DNA of 64,000 nt, from positions 35,301 to 99,300 of the forward strand of contig JACCEN010000018.1 of assembly GCA_013416435.1 (NCBI GenBank), read 5' to 3'. The notes beneath the pieces were generated by a model. The model searched no databases and was not told the origin of the DNA. It saw only the letters and a program-made list of their open reading frames with translations. This DNA is from Alcaligenaceae bacterium (GTDB lineage Bacteria > Pseudomonadota > Gammaproteobacteria > Burkholderiales > Burkholderiaceae_B). The position numbers and the translations under genes were made by a program. Shown here piece by piece: positions 37,839 through 51,853 of this stretch. The stretch's first letter is position 1. Every line of letters starts with the position of its first letter.

Positions 37839-38537
37839 TCACAAGGCGTGATTCAACATGGTCAGGCGAATGTGCTCGATCGCCCGGGACGGCGCCAAGC
37901 CTTTAGGACAGACCTCTGTGCAGTTCATGATACTGCGGCACCGGAACACGCGATATACGTCGTTCAAGTCGTCGAGGCGTTCTTCCGTGGCCTGGTCGCG
38001 GCTGTCGCTGATGAAACGATAAGCGTTCAATAAACCTGCCGGCCCCACGAACTTGTCGGGATTCCACCAATACGACGGGCACTGGCTGGAACAGCACGCG
38101 CACAATATGCATTCATACAGGCCATCGAGCGATTCCCGCTGCGAGGGAGACTGAAGGCGTTCTTTATCGGGGGGAGGCTCCAGGTTGATCAGGTACGGCT
38201 TGATGGACCAATACTGTTTGTAGAACTGCGTCATGTCGACCACCAGGTCCCGGATAACGGGAAAGGTAGGCAATGGACGCAGTACCACCGGCTCTTTCAG
38301 GGATCTCAACGGCGTGATGCAGGCCAGGCCGTTGCGGCCATTGATATTGATGGCGTCCGAGCCGCAAATTCCTTCGCGACAGGACTTCCGCAAGCTCAGC
38401 GTGTCGTCCACCTCAGACTTGATCCGCAGGATGACGTCGAGCAGCATATGGTCGGCCGGACCTACCTTGATATCGAAGTCCTGCATCCTGGGCCTTGCAT
38501 CCGTGTCGGGATCAAACCGGTATATGGAAAACTTCAT
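37839..38537 (-). CDS. sdhB: Succinate dehydrogenase/fumarate reductase iron-sulfur subunit
   Basis: A 232-residue SdhB. The [2Fe-2S] ligands are in CREGICGSDAININGRNGLAC, the [4Fe-4S] ligands in CILCACCSSQCPS, and the [3Fe-4S] ligands in CRSIMNCTEVCPK. It passes electrons from the flavoprotein to quinone at the membrane anchor. It follows sdhD after 33 bases with no sdhA between them, unlike the usual sdhCDAB order. Either SdhA is encoded elsewhere or was lost here. Confidence 0.92.
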   Translation of the reverse strand: MKFSIYRFDPDTDARPRMQDFDIKVGPADHMLLDVILRIKSEVDDTLSLRKSCREGICGSDAININGRNGLACITPLRSLKEPVVLRPLPTFPVIRDLVVDMTQFYKQYWSIKPYLINLEPPPDKERLQSPSQRESLDGLYECILCACCSSQCPSYWWNPDKFVGPAGLLNAYRFISDSRDQATEERLDDLNDVYRVFRCRSIMNCTEVCPKGLAPSRAIEHIRLTMLNHAL

Positions 38538-38570
38538 GTCGTTCTCCTATGTTTCAAGACAACGCCGTCG

Positions 38571-38912
38571 TCAGGCACCGGCGCCGTACAGCACTCTTAT
38601 CGCCCAACCGCCCATGCCGGTCAAGCCAAAGGCAAGCAGCGCCAGCACACCGATACGGAAGGACAGCGGTTTCACGTAGTCCAGCGCCACATCGCGCAGG
38701 CCGATCCAGGCATGGATCAACAAGGCGACGATGAAAATGGAAGCAGCCACCATGAAAACGGCACCCGATGCGCGCTCCCGCCACGCCTCGTAGGAGCCAG
38801 GAGGATAGAACGCGAACGAAGCGATGAACAGCGGCAGCGCAACAAGCAGATAGACGGCCGTCAATCGCTGAATCAGCCAGGCCCGAAGGCCGCTCAATGG
38901 AGCTTTCCTCAT
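38571..38912 (-). CDS. sdhD: Succinate dehydrogenase membrane anchor SdhD-like
   Basis: A 113-residue protein with three predicted transmembrane helices, including AVYLLVALPLFIASFAF, a segment with FIVALLIHAWIGLRDVALDYV (the His and the D-Y of the heme/quinone site), and a last helix near LALLAFGLTGMGG. ATG 38912 overlaps the sdhC stop as ATGA; an ATG two codons upstream (38918) is the alternative. Confidence 0.85.
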   Translation of the reverse strand: MRKAPLSGLRAWLIQRLTAVYLLVALPLFIASFAFYPPGSYEAWRERASGAVFMVAASIFIVALLIHAWIGLRDVALDYVKPLSFRIGVLALLAFGLTGMGGWAIRVLYGAGA

Positions 38913-39277
38913 AGCCATACCGCCGCCGCAAGCAAGGCGATCAGGACTCCCAACACGTTCACCGCCCATGCGCTGCGGCGGGCGGCCGCCAGCCGGGAAC
39001 CAATGTCGACATCGCTCAGCATATGGCGCAAGCCCGCCAGCAGGTGATGAGCCAGTGCCCAGGCAAACAGCACCGCCAGGCATCGGGCCGCAAAGTCATC
39101 GAAGAAGGCGCCGACCCTGGCATAGCCTTCGGGCCCTTCAAGCGAGACGCTGAACAGATAAATGCCGACAGGGACACCCGCGGCGAGCAAAATGCCAGTG
39201 ACACGATGCGTAATGGAGGTCAACGCGCCAACCGGCATCTGGATTTGGAACATATTGAAAAACATCGCTTTTTTCAT
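38909..39277 (-). CDS. sdhC: Succinate dehydrogenase cytochrome b556 subunit SdhC-like
   Basis: A 122-residue three-helix anchor. The quinone-site motif SITHRVTG and the heme-ligand segment ALAHHLLAGLRHMLSD are both present. The N-terminus MKKAMFFNMFQIQMP differs from typical betaproteobacterial SdhC. It starts the short sdhC-sdhD-sdhB-CBS unit. Confidence 0.87.
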   Translation of the reverse strand: MKKAMFFNMFQIQMPVGALTSITHRVTGILLAAGVPVGIYLFSVSLEGPEGYARVGAFFDDFAARCLAVLFAWALAHHLLAGLRHMLSDVDIGSRLAAARRSAWAVNVLGVLIALLAAAVWL

Positions 39278-39393
39278 GCCGCCTCCTTTTCATGACTAAG
39301 TCCCCCATGCCCTCGGCATCCGCTGGAAACCATATCACGTTCCTTTGGCGGGCCGGCTTATTCCGCTTTTGGCAGTATGGTGATTATTCACAT

Positions 39394-39423
39394 GGGGTCA
39401 GACCCCGTATGGGGTCTGACCCC
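39394..39423. repeat. 30-bp nested palindrome before the acetyltransferase gene
   Basis: GGGGTCAGACCCC and GGGGTCTGACCCC flank GTAT. It lies in the gap between divergent sdhC and the acetyltransferase gene. Confidence 0.9.
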
Positions 39424-39472
39424 GACCCCTTCACAGGCCTTCAAATTGCTATACGGTCGTCCGGAGGACCGC

Positions 39473-40033
39473 ATGATGAAATCGGAACGTCAAAAGATGG
39501 TGGATGGGGAGCTCTATCTGCCAATGGACCCGGAGCTCGTGGCGGCTCGCGCTCGCGCGCGCGATCTTTGCCAGGCCCTGAACGTAACGAGCGAATCGCA
39601 ACCCGAACAGCGTCGGAAGATTCTTGATGATTTGTTTGCGTCGGGCGGGGATTCAGTCTGGATGCAACCACCCTTCTTCTGCGACTACGGCGCCAATATC
39701 GAACTGGGCGAGCGGGTATTCTTCAACTTCAACTGCGTCGTGCTCGACGTGTGCCTGGTCCGGATCGGCAGCTACACCCTATTCGGCCCCGCCGTGCAGA
39801 TCTACACCCCCATGCATCCCTTCAACGCCGAACTGCGCCGCCGTGAAGAATTCGGCAAGCCAGTGGAGATCGGATCGGACGTCTGGGTGGGCGGCGGAGC
39901 CATCATCCTGCCTGGCGTGCATATTGGCTCGCGGGCAGTGATCGGTGCAGGCAGCGTGGTCACGCGCGATGTCCCGGAAGGCGTGTTCGCCGCGGGGAAT
40001 CCGTGCCGGGTAATTCGCGGGATCACCGAGTAA
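39473..40033 (+). CDS. Maltose/galactoside O-acetyltransferase family protein
   Basis: A 186-residue left-handed beta-helix acetyltransferase. An N-terminal Mac domain (MVDGELYLPMDPELVAAR) precedes the hexapeptide repeats, with FFCDYGANIELGERVFFNFNCVVLD and IGSDVWVGGGAIILPGVHIGSRAVIGAGSVVTRDVP. It transfers acetyl from acetyl-CoA to a sugar hydroxyl. GGAGG sits before ATG 39473. The open frame upstream runs through a palindromic repeat and is not used. Confidence 0.88.
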   Translation: MMKSERQKMVDGELYLPMDPELVAARARARDLCQALNVTSESQPEQRRKILDDLFASGGDSVWMQPPFFCDYGANIELGERVFFNFNCVVLDVCLVRIGSYTLFGPAVQIYTPMHPFNAELRRREEFGKPVEIGSDVWVGGGAIILPGVHIGSRAVIGAGSVVTRDVPEGVFAAGNPCRVIRGITE

Positions 40034-40052
40034 GGCCCATGCGTCCAGCATG

Positions 40053-40086
40053 AAAAAACCCGCAAACTTATGAAGAATGCGGGTTT
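40053..40086 (-). terminator. Rho-independent terminator of icd
   Basis: On the minus strand AAACCCGCA and TGCGGGTTT pair around a 13-base loop, followed by a T run. It ends the icd transcript. Confidence 0.75.
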
Positions 40087-40117
40087 CGTGTACTACCTGA
40101 TACGACGGTGGACAGAC

Positions 40118-41374
40118 TTACATGTTGTCGATCATGACTTGGCCAAAGCCCGAGCACGACACCTGGGTCGCGCCTTCGAGCAGGCGGGCGAAGTCGTATG
40201 TGACCTTCTTGGACAGGATGGATTTTTCCATGCTGCTGATGATGAGGTCAGCGGCTTCGGTCCAACCCATGTGGCGCAGCATCATTTCAGCGGACAGGAT
40301 TTCGGAGCCCGGATTCACGTAGTCCTTGCCGGCATACTTGGGCGCCGTGCCGTGCGTGGCTTCGAACATGGCAACCGAGTCGGACAAGTTGGCGCCCGGG
40401 GCGATGCCGATACCGCCGACTTGAGCGGCCAGCGCGTCGGAAACGTAGTCGCCGTTCAGGTTCAAGGTTGCGATGACGTCGTATTCGGCGGGACGAAGCA
40501 GGATCTGCTGCAGGAAGGCGTCGGCAATCGAATCCTTGACCGTGATTTCACGACCGGTCTTGGGATTCTTGAACTTGCACCATGGGCCTCCGTCGATCAA
40601 CTGGGCGCCGAATTCCTTCTGGGCGAGTTCGTAGCCCCAGTCGCGGAAACCGCCTTCGGTGAACTTCATGATGTTGCCCTTGTGCACCAGCGTGACCGAA
40701 GAGCGGTCGTTGTCGATGGCGTACTGGATGGCCTTGCGGACCAGGCGTTGCGTGCCCTCGCGCGAAACGGGCTTCACACCGATACCGGAGGTTTCGGGGA
40801 AACGGATCTTCTTGACGCCGAGTTCGTTTTGCAGGAAAGCGATCAGCTTCTTGGCATTGGCGCTTTCGGCTTCGAATTCGATGCCGGCGTAGATGTCTTC
40901 GGAATTCTCGCGGAAAATGACCATATTGGTCTTTTCGGGTTCGCGCACAGGCGAAGGAACGCCCTTGAAATACTGGATCGGACGCAGGCAGACGTACAGG
41001 TCAAGCTGCTGGCGCAGTGCCACGTTAAGCGAACGGATGCCGCCGCCGACGGGTGTGGTCAACGGACCCTTGATGGAGACGACGTAGTCGCGCACGGCGT
41101 CAAGGGTTTCTTCGGGCAGCCAGACGTCGGATCCGTACACCTTGGTGGACTTTTCACCGGCATAGACTTCCATCCAATGAATCTTGCGTTTGCCGCCGTA
41201 GGCCTTGGCAACCGCCGCGTCGACGACCTTGAGCATGACGGGAGTGATATCGGCACCTGTGCCATCGCCCTCGATGTAGGGAATGATGGGTTCGTCAGGG
41301 ACGTTGAGCGAAAAATCGGCGTTGACGGTGATTTTTTGGCCCGCGGCCGGGACCTTGATGTGCTGATAGGACAT
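40118..41374 (-). CDS. icd: NADP-dependent isocitrate dehydrogenase
   Basis: A 418-residue Icd of the E. coli type. It has [13 protein letters not shown], the substrate serine segment [36 protein letters not shown], and [23 protein letters not shown] near the cofactor site. It makes 2-oxoglutarate in the TCA cycle. I start it at ATG 41374 (MSYQHIKVP), the usual N-terminus. It diverges from the DUF1841 gene across a 176-base gap. Confidence 0.96.
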   Translation of the reverse strand: MSYQHIKVPAAGQKITVNADFSLNVPDEPIIPYIEGDGTGADITPVMLKVVDAAVAKAYGGKRKIHWMEVYAGEKSTKVYGSDVWLPEETLDAVRDYVVSIKGPLTTPVGGGIRSLNVALRQQLDLYVCLRPIQYFKGVPSPVREPEKTNMVIFRENSEDIYAGIEFEAESANAKKLIAFLQNELGVKKIRFPETSGIGVKPVSREGTQRLVRKAIQYAIDNDRSSVTLVHKGNIMKFTEGGFRDWGYELAQKEFGAQLIDGGPWCKFKNPKTGREITVKDSIADAFLQQILLRPAEYDVIATLNLNGDYVSDALAAQVGGIGIAPGANLSDSVAMFEATHGTAPKYAGKDYVNPGSEILSAEMMLRHMGWTEAADLIISSMEKSILSKKVTYDFARLLEGATQVSCSGFGQVMIDNM

Positions 41375-41550
41375 GGATGCTCCAGTTGAGCTCGGGAAAG
41401 AGCAGAAATCGTAAAACAAGAACAGACGCCCGGCACATGCCCGGGTCTTATATAAGAGTAGTTTATCCTATATTGGGCAAACCTGTCAGTGGCGTCCATG
41501 GCGGTTAAAATACCCTATTGCACGGCAACAGCATTACAACGGAAAGTCAT

Positions 41551-41979
41551 ATGTTCAATCCCTCGCGGGAACAGGTACGGCAGTTCTTTACCGAGGCATG
41601 GCGCAAGCACAGGGCCGCAGGCGTCCTGACGCCTCTGGAAACCATGGCCGTCGACCTCATCGAACTGCATCCCGAATACCACGCCGACCTGGAAGATCCC
41701 GAAGCCGCGTCCGCCGAATTCAGCGTGGAACAGGGCAGAACCAATCCCTTCCTGCACCTGTCCATGCACCTGGCCATCAACGAGCAATTATCCATCGACC
41801 AGCCCCCGGGCATCAAGGCGGCCTTTCAAAGCCTGCTGGCCACGCGCGACGCCCACGAGGCCGCCCACGTGATCATGGAAGCGCTGGGCGAAGTGGTGTG
41901 GGAAGCGCAGCGGCTGGGCACGCCCCTGGACACGGAAAAATACATAGACCTGATCCGGCGCCACGCCGGCCGCCACTGA
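41551..41979 (+). CDS. DUF1841 protein
   Basis: A 142-residue protein matching DUF1841, a small betaproteobacterial family with no known function. The start MFNPSREQVRQFFTEAWRK and the central GRTNPFLHLSMHLAINEQLSIDQP are characteristic. It is all helical by appearance, with several conserved His, and has no signal peptide. GGAAAG precedes ATG 41551. Confidence 0.85.
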   Translation: MFNPSREQVRQFFTEAWRKHRAAGVLTPLETMAVDLIELHPEYHADLEDPEAASAEFSVEQGRTNPFLHLSMHLAINEQLSIDQPPGIKAAFQSLLATRDAHEAAHVIMEALGEVVWEAQRLGTPLDTEKYIDLIRRHAGRH

Positions 41980-42063
41980 CTGGCCGTTGCACCGATTTCG
42001 GCGATCCTGGCAGGCGGCATCTTCGGAACAACGATGTTTCCAGCCATCTCCGACTGGGCAAAC

Positions 42064-42093
42064 AAAAAAGGCGCCGTGCCGGCGCCCTTTTTC
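42064..42093. terminator. Bidirectional terminator between DUF1841 and cytochrome genes
   Basis: An AAAAAAGGCGCC hairpin with CGGCGCCC arms is followed by TTTTTC. It serves the two convergent units. Confidence 0.75.
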
Positions 42094-42120
42094 TGGTTGG
42101 TGTCCCCTTCCCCGGCGTGC

Positions 42121-42483
42121 TTACTTGCGCACGGACAGCGGCGACGGCTGGGCGGCCAGCCAGGCGGCGATGTTTTCGATGTCGGCCGGCGTCAGCTGCG
42201 CGACCATGGCGCCCATGATGGCGTTCTTGCGCACGTTGGCGGTCGCCGGCAGATTGGCCGCGCCACGCTTGTATGAGCGCAGGGCGTGCTCGAGATAGTC
42301 CTGGTGCTGGCCGGCGATGATGGGGTAGGTGGGCATCACCGAAGTCTTGCCATCGGCGCCATGGCATGAAGCACAAGTGAATTTTTCGAAGGCCGCCTTG
42401 CCTGCGGCCAGATCCGCAGCGGATACGCCGGAAGCCAATGCAACAAGAACGGAGCCTGCCAATGCGAGTGTCAATTTTTTCAT
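42121..42483 (-). CDS. Small periplasmic cytochrome c
   Basis: A 120-residue class I cytochrome c with a signal peptide ending near GVSAAD. It has one heme site CASCH and the distal Met region TYPIIAGQHQDYLEHALRSYKRG, a cytochrome c4/c553-like fold. It is encoded 12 bases after the second cytochrome gene, suggesting a pair acting in electron transfer to oxidases. Upper gene and this one may be co-translated. Confidence 0.88.
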   Translation of the reverse strand: MKKLTLALAGSVLVALASGVSAADLAAGKAAFEKFTCASCHGADGKTSVMPTYPIIAGQHQDYLEHALRSYKRGAANLPATANVRKNAIMGAMVAQLTPADIENIAAWLAAQPSPLSVRK

Positions 42484-42495
42484 ACAGGCCTCCTG

Positions 42496-42849
42496 TTATT
42501 TGAGATTGGCGTAGTAAGCAGCAAGATCCGCCATGTCCTGTTCGGACAGGCTTTGCGCGATGGCTTCCATGGTGGGGAAGGTGCGCGCGCCGCTGGCGTA
42601 TTCTTTCAGGGCTGCGACGAGGTATTCGGCATTCTGGCCCGCGATCATGGGAACGTGATAGACCTCGGGAAAGCTGGACTTGTAGCCCTTGATGCCGTGG
42701 CAACCAATGCACATAGAGGTTTTAGATAGAGCGGCCTTGGCGTCGCCCACAGGTACGGCATCGGCCGCAAGGGCTTGGCCCGTAAACACACAGGAAGCCA
42801 TGACGGCCAGCGCAGACAAGGTGCGCGTCGTAGAGGTTCGCAACTTCAT
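42496..42849 (-). CDS. Small periplasmic cytochrome c (first of pair)
   Basis: A 117-residue exported cytochrome c with heme site CIGCH and distal segment HVPMIAGQNAEYLVAALKEYASG. Its signal peptide ends near GQALAAD. The pairing with the 42121 gene resembles a split di-heme cytochrome c4, with the two heme domains on separate chains. Confidence 0.88.
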   Translation of the reverse strand: MKLRTSTTRTLSALAVMASCVFTGQALAADAVPVGDAKAALSKTSMCIGCHGIKGYKSSFPEVYHVPMIAGQNAEYLVAALKEYASGARTFPTMEAIAQSLSEQDMADLAAYYANLK

Positions 42850-42994
42850 AATAGCTCTTGTTGGCGGTGATTAAAATGTTGATCTGAGTCAACAGATCGT
42901 CGAAAAAATTTGATTGTACGATAATTGTCTTGCGTGATACATGTATGGGTTCACGACGTTGCAATACGGTTCATAAACTACGGAATACGACACA

Positions 42995-43864
42995 ATGACT
43001 TCTGCAGCACCCGAATTTTCCTCAGAGCGGTTCACCGGCACCGAACGCTACGTCGCCACGGACGACCTGAAGCTTGCCGTGAACGCCGCGCTGGCCCTGC
43101 AGCGTCCGCTGCTGATCAAAGGGGAACCCGGAACGGGCAAGACCATGCTGGCGGAGGAAGTAGCCGCCGCGCTGGGCCGGCCGCTGCTGCAATGGCATAT
43201 CAAGTCGACCACCAAGGCGCATCAGGGACTGTACGAATACGACGCGGTATCCCGGCTGCGCGATTCGCAATTGGGCGACGAAAAAGTCCGCGACATCGGC
43301 AACTACATCGTCAAGGGCGTACTATGGCGCGCTTTTGAATCCGACGAACCGGTGGTTGTACTGATTGACGAAATCGACAAAGCCGACATCGAGTTCCCCA
43401 ATGACCTGCTGCGCGAACTCGATCGCATGGAATTCCATGTATACGAGACGCGTGAAACCATTCAGGCGCGGCATCGCCCCCTTATCATCATTACCTCCAA
43501 CAACGAAAAAGACCTTCCCGACGCCTTCCTGCGCCGCTGCTTCTTCCACTACATCAACTTTCCGGACCGTACGACCATGCAGGAAATCGTGGCCGTGCAC
43601 TACCCGGATATCAAAGAGGACATCCTGCGCGCGGCGCTGGATGCCTTCTTCACCCTGCGCGACGCGCCCGGGCTCAAGAAGAAGCCGTCGACTTCCGAAT
43701 TTCTGGACTGGCTGCGCCTGCTGATGAACGAAGGCATACAAGCCAAAGACATCGGCGACACCGAGGCCAACTTGCCCATCATGGCCGGCGCGCTGCTCAA
43801 AAACGAACAAGACCTCACACTGCTTCAACGCCTGGCCGCCATGACGCGGGCCGGACGGCGCTGA
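42995..43864 (+). CDS. MoxR family AAA+ ATPase
   Basis: A 289-residue MoxR ATPase. Walker A GEPGTGKT is at residues 43-50 and Walker B VVVLIDEIDKAD near residue 120, with sensor IITSNNEKDLPDAFLRRC. MoxR proteins with VWA partners act as chaperones that mature or insert metal centres into enzymes. The VWA partner lies two genes downstream. The client is not evident here. Confidence 0.9.
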   Translation: MTSAAPEFSSERFTGTERYVATDDLKLAVNAALALQRPLLIKGEPGTGKTMLAEEVAAALGRPLLQWHIKSTTKAHQGLYEYDAVSRLRDSQLGDEKVRDIGNYIVKGVLWRAFESDEPVVVLIDEIDKADIEFPNDLLRELDRMEFHVYETRETIQARHRPLIIITSNNEKDLPDAFLRRCFFHYINFPDRTTMQEIVAVHYPDIKEDILRAALDAFFTLRDAPGLKKKPSTSEFLDWLRLLMNEGIQAKDIGDTEANLPIMAGALLKNEQDLTLLQRLAAMTRAGRR

Positions 43865-43917
43865 TCGCCCAGCCGGCGCATATTGGCCGAGTATCTACCG
43901 GAGCCCCTGAACAAGAC

Positions 43918-44535
43918 ATGAGCACAACAACAGGTTTCCTGAAGAATCCCAGCCCCACCACCCTGGAAGCGCACGGCGTGCGGTTGGTACCGCTGGATGC
44001 ATCGCACGCCAATGAGCTCGAACAGGCCGCGGCCGACGGCGAACTATGGAAGCTGAGGGTCACCTCCGTTCCCGCGCCGGGCGAAGCCGCCGCTTATATA
44101 AAAGCAGCGCTGGCAGGACGGGATGGCGGCCATATGCTGCCTTTCGCCGTATTGGAAACGGATAGCGGGCGCATTATCGGAACCACCCGCTACCACGACA
44201 TCGTCCCGGCCATCGGCCGACTGGAAATCGGCTACACATGGTATGCGAAAAGCCGGCAGCGCAGCCATGTCAACACCACCTGCAAGCTGCTGTTGCTCGA
44301 GCATGCTTTCGAGGACCTGGGCGCGCACGTGGTAGGGTGGCGCACGGACAATTTCAACTTCGCCTCGCAACGCGCCATCGAGCGTCTCGGCGCCAAGAAA
44401 GACGGCGTGCTGCGCCATCACGCAGCCCGACGCGACGGCTCGGTGCGCGATACGGTCATGTACAGCATGGCGCGCGGCGAATGGCCCGAAATCCGCCGGC
44501 ATCTCGAATACCAGCTCGCTCGCCATGCTGATTGA
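43918..44535 (+). CDS. GNAT family N-acetyltransferase
   Basis: A 205-residue RimJ/RimL-like acetyltransferase with IGYTWYAKSRQRSHVNTTCKLLLLEHAFE, the acetyl-CoA-binding segment, and FNFASQRAIERLGAKKDGVLRHH near the end. It probably acetylates a protein N-terminus or small molecule. It lies between moxR and the VWA gene and overlaps the latter by 11 bases, so all three are one transcript. Confidence 0.85.
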   Translation: MSTTTGFLKNPSPTTLEAHGVRLVPLDASHANELEQAAADGELWKLRVTSVPAPGEAAAYIKAALAGRDGGHMLPFAVLETDSGRIIGTTRYHDIVPAIGRLEIGYTWYAKSRQRSHVNTTCKLLLLEHAFEDLGAHVVGWRTDNFNFASQRAIERLGAKKDGVLRHHAARRDGSVRDTVMYSMARGEWPEIRRHLEYQLARHAD

Positions 44536-45697
44536 TTTCTTCTACCATCTGCGCGCGCACAGGCTTCCGGTTTCGGTGCAGGAATACCTGACGCTGCTCG
44601 AGACACTGCAAAGCGGCATCATGCCGCCCACCGTCGATGACTTCTATCATCTTGCCCGCATGACGCTCGTCAAGAACGAGACCTTCTTCGATCGCTACGA
44701 TCAAGCCTTCGGGAGCTTTTACCGCTCAGTGGAAGCAGCGCTGCCTGCCGACAAGGACATACCCCTGGAGTGGTTGATCAAGCAGTTTCAGAAGCAGCTC
44801 ACACCCGAAGAAAAAGCGGCTCTGGAAAAGCACGGCTGGGACAAGCTCATGGAAATGTTCAAGCAGCGGCTCGAAGAACAGGAAGGTCGGCATGCCGGCG
44901 GCAGCAAGTGGATAGGCACCGGCGGGTCGTCGCCGTTCGGGCATGGCGGCTATCACCCTGAAGGCATACGGCTGGGCGGTCCCTCCGCCGGCAACCGCAG
45001 CGCCGTCAAAGTCTGGGAAAAACGCGAATACCGCGACTACGACGATCAACAGGAGCTGGGCACACGCAACTTCAAGATGGCCTTGCGCAGGCTGCGCCGC
45101 TTCGCCCGGGAAGGTGCCGAACTCGAGCTGGACCTGGACGGGACCATCAGCAATACCGCCCGCAATGCGGGCTTCCTAGACCTGCAAATGGTTCCGGAGC
45201 GCCACAACACCGTCAAGGTCCTGATGCTGCTGGACGTCGGCGGCAGCATGGACGACCACATCGCCCGGGTGGAAGAATTGTTCTCGGCGGCGCGCAGCGA
45301 GTTCAGGCACCTCGACGTATTCTATTTCCACAACTGCCCTTATGAAATGCTCTGGCAGGACAACCGGCGACGCCACACCGAGCGCTTCGATACCTGGGAC
45401 ATCTTGCGCAAATACAACGAAGACTGGCGCCTGATCATCGTGGGCGATGCAACCATGAGCCCCTACGAAATCATCCAGCCCGGCGGGTCTGTCGAGCACA
45501 ACAACAAGGAATCGGGCGCGACATGGATGCAGCGCCTGCTCGAAAACTGGCCCAAGGCGGTATGGCTGAATCCGGAACCCGCGGCCTACTGGCAGTACCG
45601 GCAATCCATATCCATCATGCAGAATCTCATGGGTGGCCGTATGTTCGGCGTGACAGTGAGCGGGCTTGAACAGGCCATGCGCGTATTGTCCAAGTAA
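44525..45697 (+). CDS. VWA-domain protein (CoxE-like), MoxR partner
   Basis: A 390-residue protein with a helical N-terminal half and a C-terminal von Willebrand A domain. The MIDAS-like motif reads DVGGSM near residue 238, with Gly in place of the usual first Ser, and a later TXXD-like stretch is IIVGDATMSPYE. Proteins of this type pair with MoxR ATPases. Its start overlaps the GNAT gene. It is 24 kDa bigger than a bare VWA domain because of the N-terminal region. Confidence 0.87.
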   Translation: MLIDFFYHLRAHRLPVSVQEYLTLLETLQSGIMPPTVDDFYHLARMTLVKNETFFDRYDQAFGSFYRSVEAALPADKDIPLEWLIKQFQKQLTPEEKAALEKHGWDKLMEMFKQRLEEQEGRHAGGSKWIGTGGSSPFGHGGYHPEGIRLGGPSAGNRSAVKVWEKREYRDYDDQQELGTRNFKMALRRLRRFAREGAELELDLDGTISNTARNAGFLDLQMVPERHNTVKVLMLLDVGGSMDDHIARVEELFSAARSEFRHLDVFYFHNCPYEMLWQDNRRRHTERFDTWDILRKYNEDWRLIIVGDATMSPYEIIQPGGSVEHNNKESGATWMQRLLENWPKAVWLNPEPAAYWQYRQSISIMQNLMGGRMFGVTVSGLEQAMRVLSK

Positions 45698-45720
45698 AGG
45701 GCGGCACATGGTCCGCCCTT
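45697..45720 (+). terminator. Possible hairpin terminator after the VWA gene
   Basis: AAGGGCGG and CCGCCCTT pair around an 8-base loop directly after the stop codon. There is no clear T run, so termination is uncertain. Confidence 0.45.
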
Positions 45721-45784
45721 CCGTGCGGGCCATGTGGTAAAAGTAGCTTTGCTTTCCTGATCAACATAAAAGGGACTCGCGCGC

Positions 45785-48532
<2,748 letters not shown>

Positions 48533-48541
48533 ATGCTGGGA

Positions 48542-48570
48542 GGGGTCAGACCCCTCCGGGGTCTGACCCT
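48542..48570. repeat. Nested palindrome, 29 bp variant
   Basis: GGGGTCAGACCCC and GGGGTCTGACCCT flank a shortened centre. It lies between the convergent M16 and dnaJ genes. Confidence 0.85.
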
Positions 48571-48575
48571 GCCCG

Positions 48576-49697
48576 TCATGAAAAGAATTTCTTGACGCGG
48601 TCCGTCCAGGACTGGCTGTTGGGCGAATGCTTTTCACCGCCCTGCTGCAGCGAGACCTCGAACTGGCGCAGGATCTTCTTCTGTTCTTCGCTGAGACGCA
48701 CGGGCGTTTCCACCGAAACATGGCAGTACAGGTCGCCCGGGTAGCTGGCGCGCAAGCCGCGTATGCCTTTTCCGCGCAGCCGGAAAGTCTTCCCGCTTTG
48801 CGTTCCTTCCGGAATCGTGATCTGCCCACGCCCGGTCAAGGTGGGCACCTCGAGCTCTCCGCCCAGCGCGGCCGTCGTGAACGGAATCGTCAGTTCGCAA
48901 TGCAGGTCATCGCCATCGCGTTGGAATATTCCATGCGGCTTCAAGTGGATCTCGACATAGAGATCGCCGGGAGGCCCGCCATTGACTCCGGGCTCGCCAT
49001 TCCCGGCCGAGCGGATGCGCATGCCGTCATCGATGCCGGCGGGAATCTTGACCTGCAGGGTCTTGTTCTTGCGGACACGGCCCACGCCATCGCAAGCCGT
49101 GCATGGATCGGTGATTTCCTTGCCCGTGCCGTGGCAGGTCGGGCAGGTCTGCTGGACGCTGAAGAAGCCTTGCTGCATGCGCACCGCGCCGCTGCCGTCG
49201 CAAGTGTGGCAAGTCTTGGGCTGCGTGCCGGGCTTGGATCCGGAACCATGGCAGACGTCGCAGCGTTCCCAGCTGGGTACCCGGATCTCGGTGTCGAAGC
49301 CGTTGGCGGCCTGCTCTAGGCTGATGTCCAGCGTGTACTTGAGATCAGCCCCGCGATACACCTGCGGGCCACCGCCGCGGCGCGCGGCACCGCCGAAGAT
49401 CTCGCCGAAGATGTCGCCAAAGGCATCGGCAAAACCCGCCCCGCCCATGCCCGCGCCCATGCCGGCGTTGGGATCCACGCCCGCGTGGCCGTACTTGTCG
49501 TAGGCTGCGCGTTTCTGCTCGTCGGACAGCATCTCGTAGGCCTCTTTGACCTCTTTGAACTTTTCCTCGGCTTCCTTGCTATCGGGATTACGGTCGGGGT
49601 GGTACTTCATCGCCAGCTTGCGATAAGCCTTTTTCAGCTCATCATCGGAGGCGTTTTTGGCCACACCCAGAATTTCATAATAGTCGCGTTTTGCCAT
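48576..49697 (-). CDS. dnaJ: Chaperone DnaJ
   Basis: A 373-residue type I DnaJ. The J domain has HPD at residues 33-35, then a Gly-rich stretch. Four CxxCxGxG zinc repeats follow ([32 protein letters not shown]), then the C-terminal substrate domains. It feeds unfolded clients to DnaK and stimulates its ATPase. It lies 103 bases after dnaK with a hairpin between. Confidence 0.97.
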   Translation of the reverse strand: MAKRDYYEILGVAKNASDDELKKAYRKLAMKYHPDRNPDSKEAEEKFKEVKEAYEMLSDEQKRAAYDKYGHAGVDPNAGMGAGMGGAGFADAFGDIFGEIFGGAARRGGGPQVYRGADLKYTLDISLEQAANGFDTEIRVPSWERCDVCHGSGSKPGTQPKTCHTCDGSGAVRMQQGFFSVQQTCPTCHGTGKEITDPCTACDGVGRVRKNKTLQVKIPAGIDDGMRIRSAGNGEPGVNGGPPGDLYVEIHLKPHGIFQRDGDDLHCELTIPFTTAALGGELEVPTLTGRGQITIPEGTQSGKTFRLRGKGIRGLRASYPGDLYCHVSVETPVRLSEEQKKILRQFEVSLQQGGEKHSPNSQSWTDRVKKFFS

Positions 49698-49746
49698 TTG
49701 GATCGCTTGCGTCTGTGACGTCTGTTCTTTGAGTCTGAATAAGAAT

Positions 49747-49779
49747 GCCCGATTTCCGGTAAATAACCAGAAACCGGGC
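49747..49779 (-). terminator. Hairpin between dnaK and dnaJ
   Basis: On the minus strand GCCCGGTTTCTGG pairs with CCGGAAATCGGGC (two G-T pairs) around a 7-base loop, followed by ATTCTTATTC. It may lower dnaJ expression relative to dnaK, or stabilise the dnaK mRNA end. Confidence 0.6.
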
Positions 49780-49800
49780 TGAAGCCGCTAGGGCCAGGCC

Positions 49801-51720
<1,920 letters not shown>

Positions 51721-51772
51721 ATTATTACCCTGCTAGAGATTTTGAATTTGTAAAAACTTTCCGATGGACTTC

Positions 51773-51800
51773 AAGTGGGGGTGCGGGACGCGATTTCAAG
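51773..51800 (-). promoter_or_regulatory. Sigma-32 heat-shock promoter of dnaK
   Basis: On the minus strand -35 CTTGAAA is followed by a 13-base spacer and -10 CCCCACTT, 52 bases before the dnaK ATG. This is one mismatch from the RpoH -10 consensus CCCCATNT. Confidence 0.8.
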
Positions 51801-51853
51801 CCTTCCGACACAATTTTTATCGTGGAGACGCGTTTACGCCCCCAGGCACCCGC

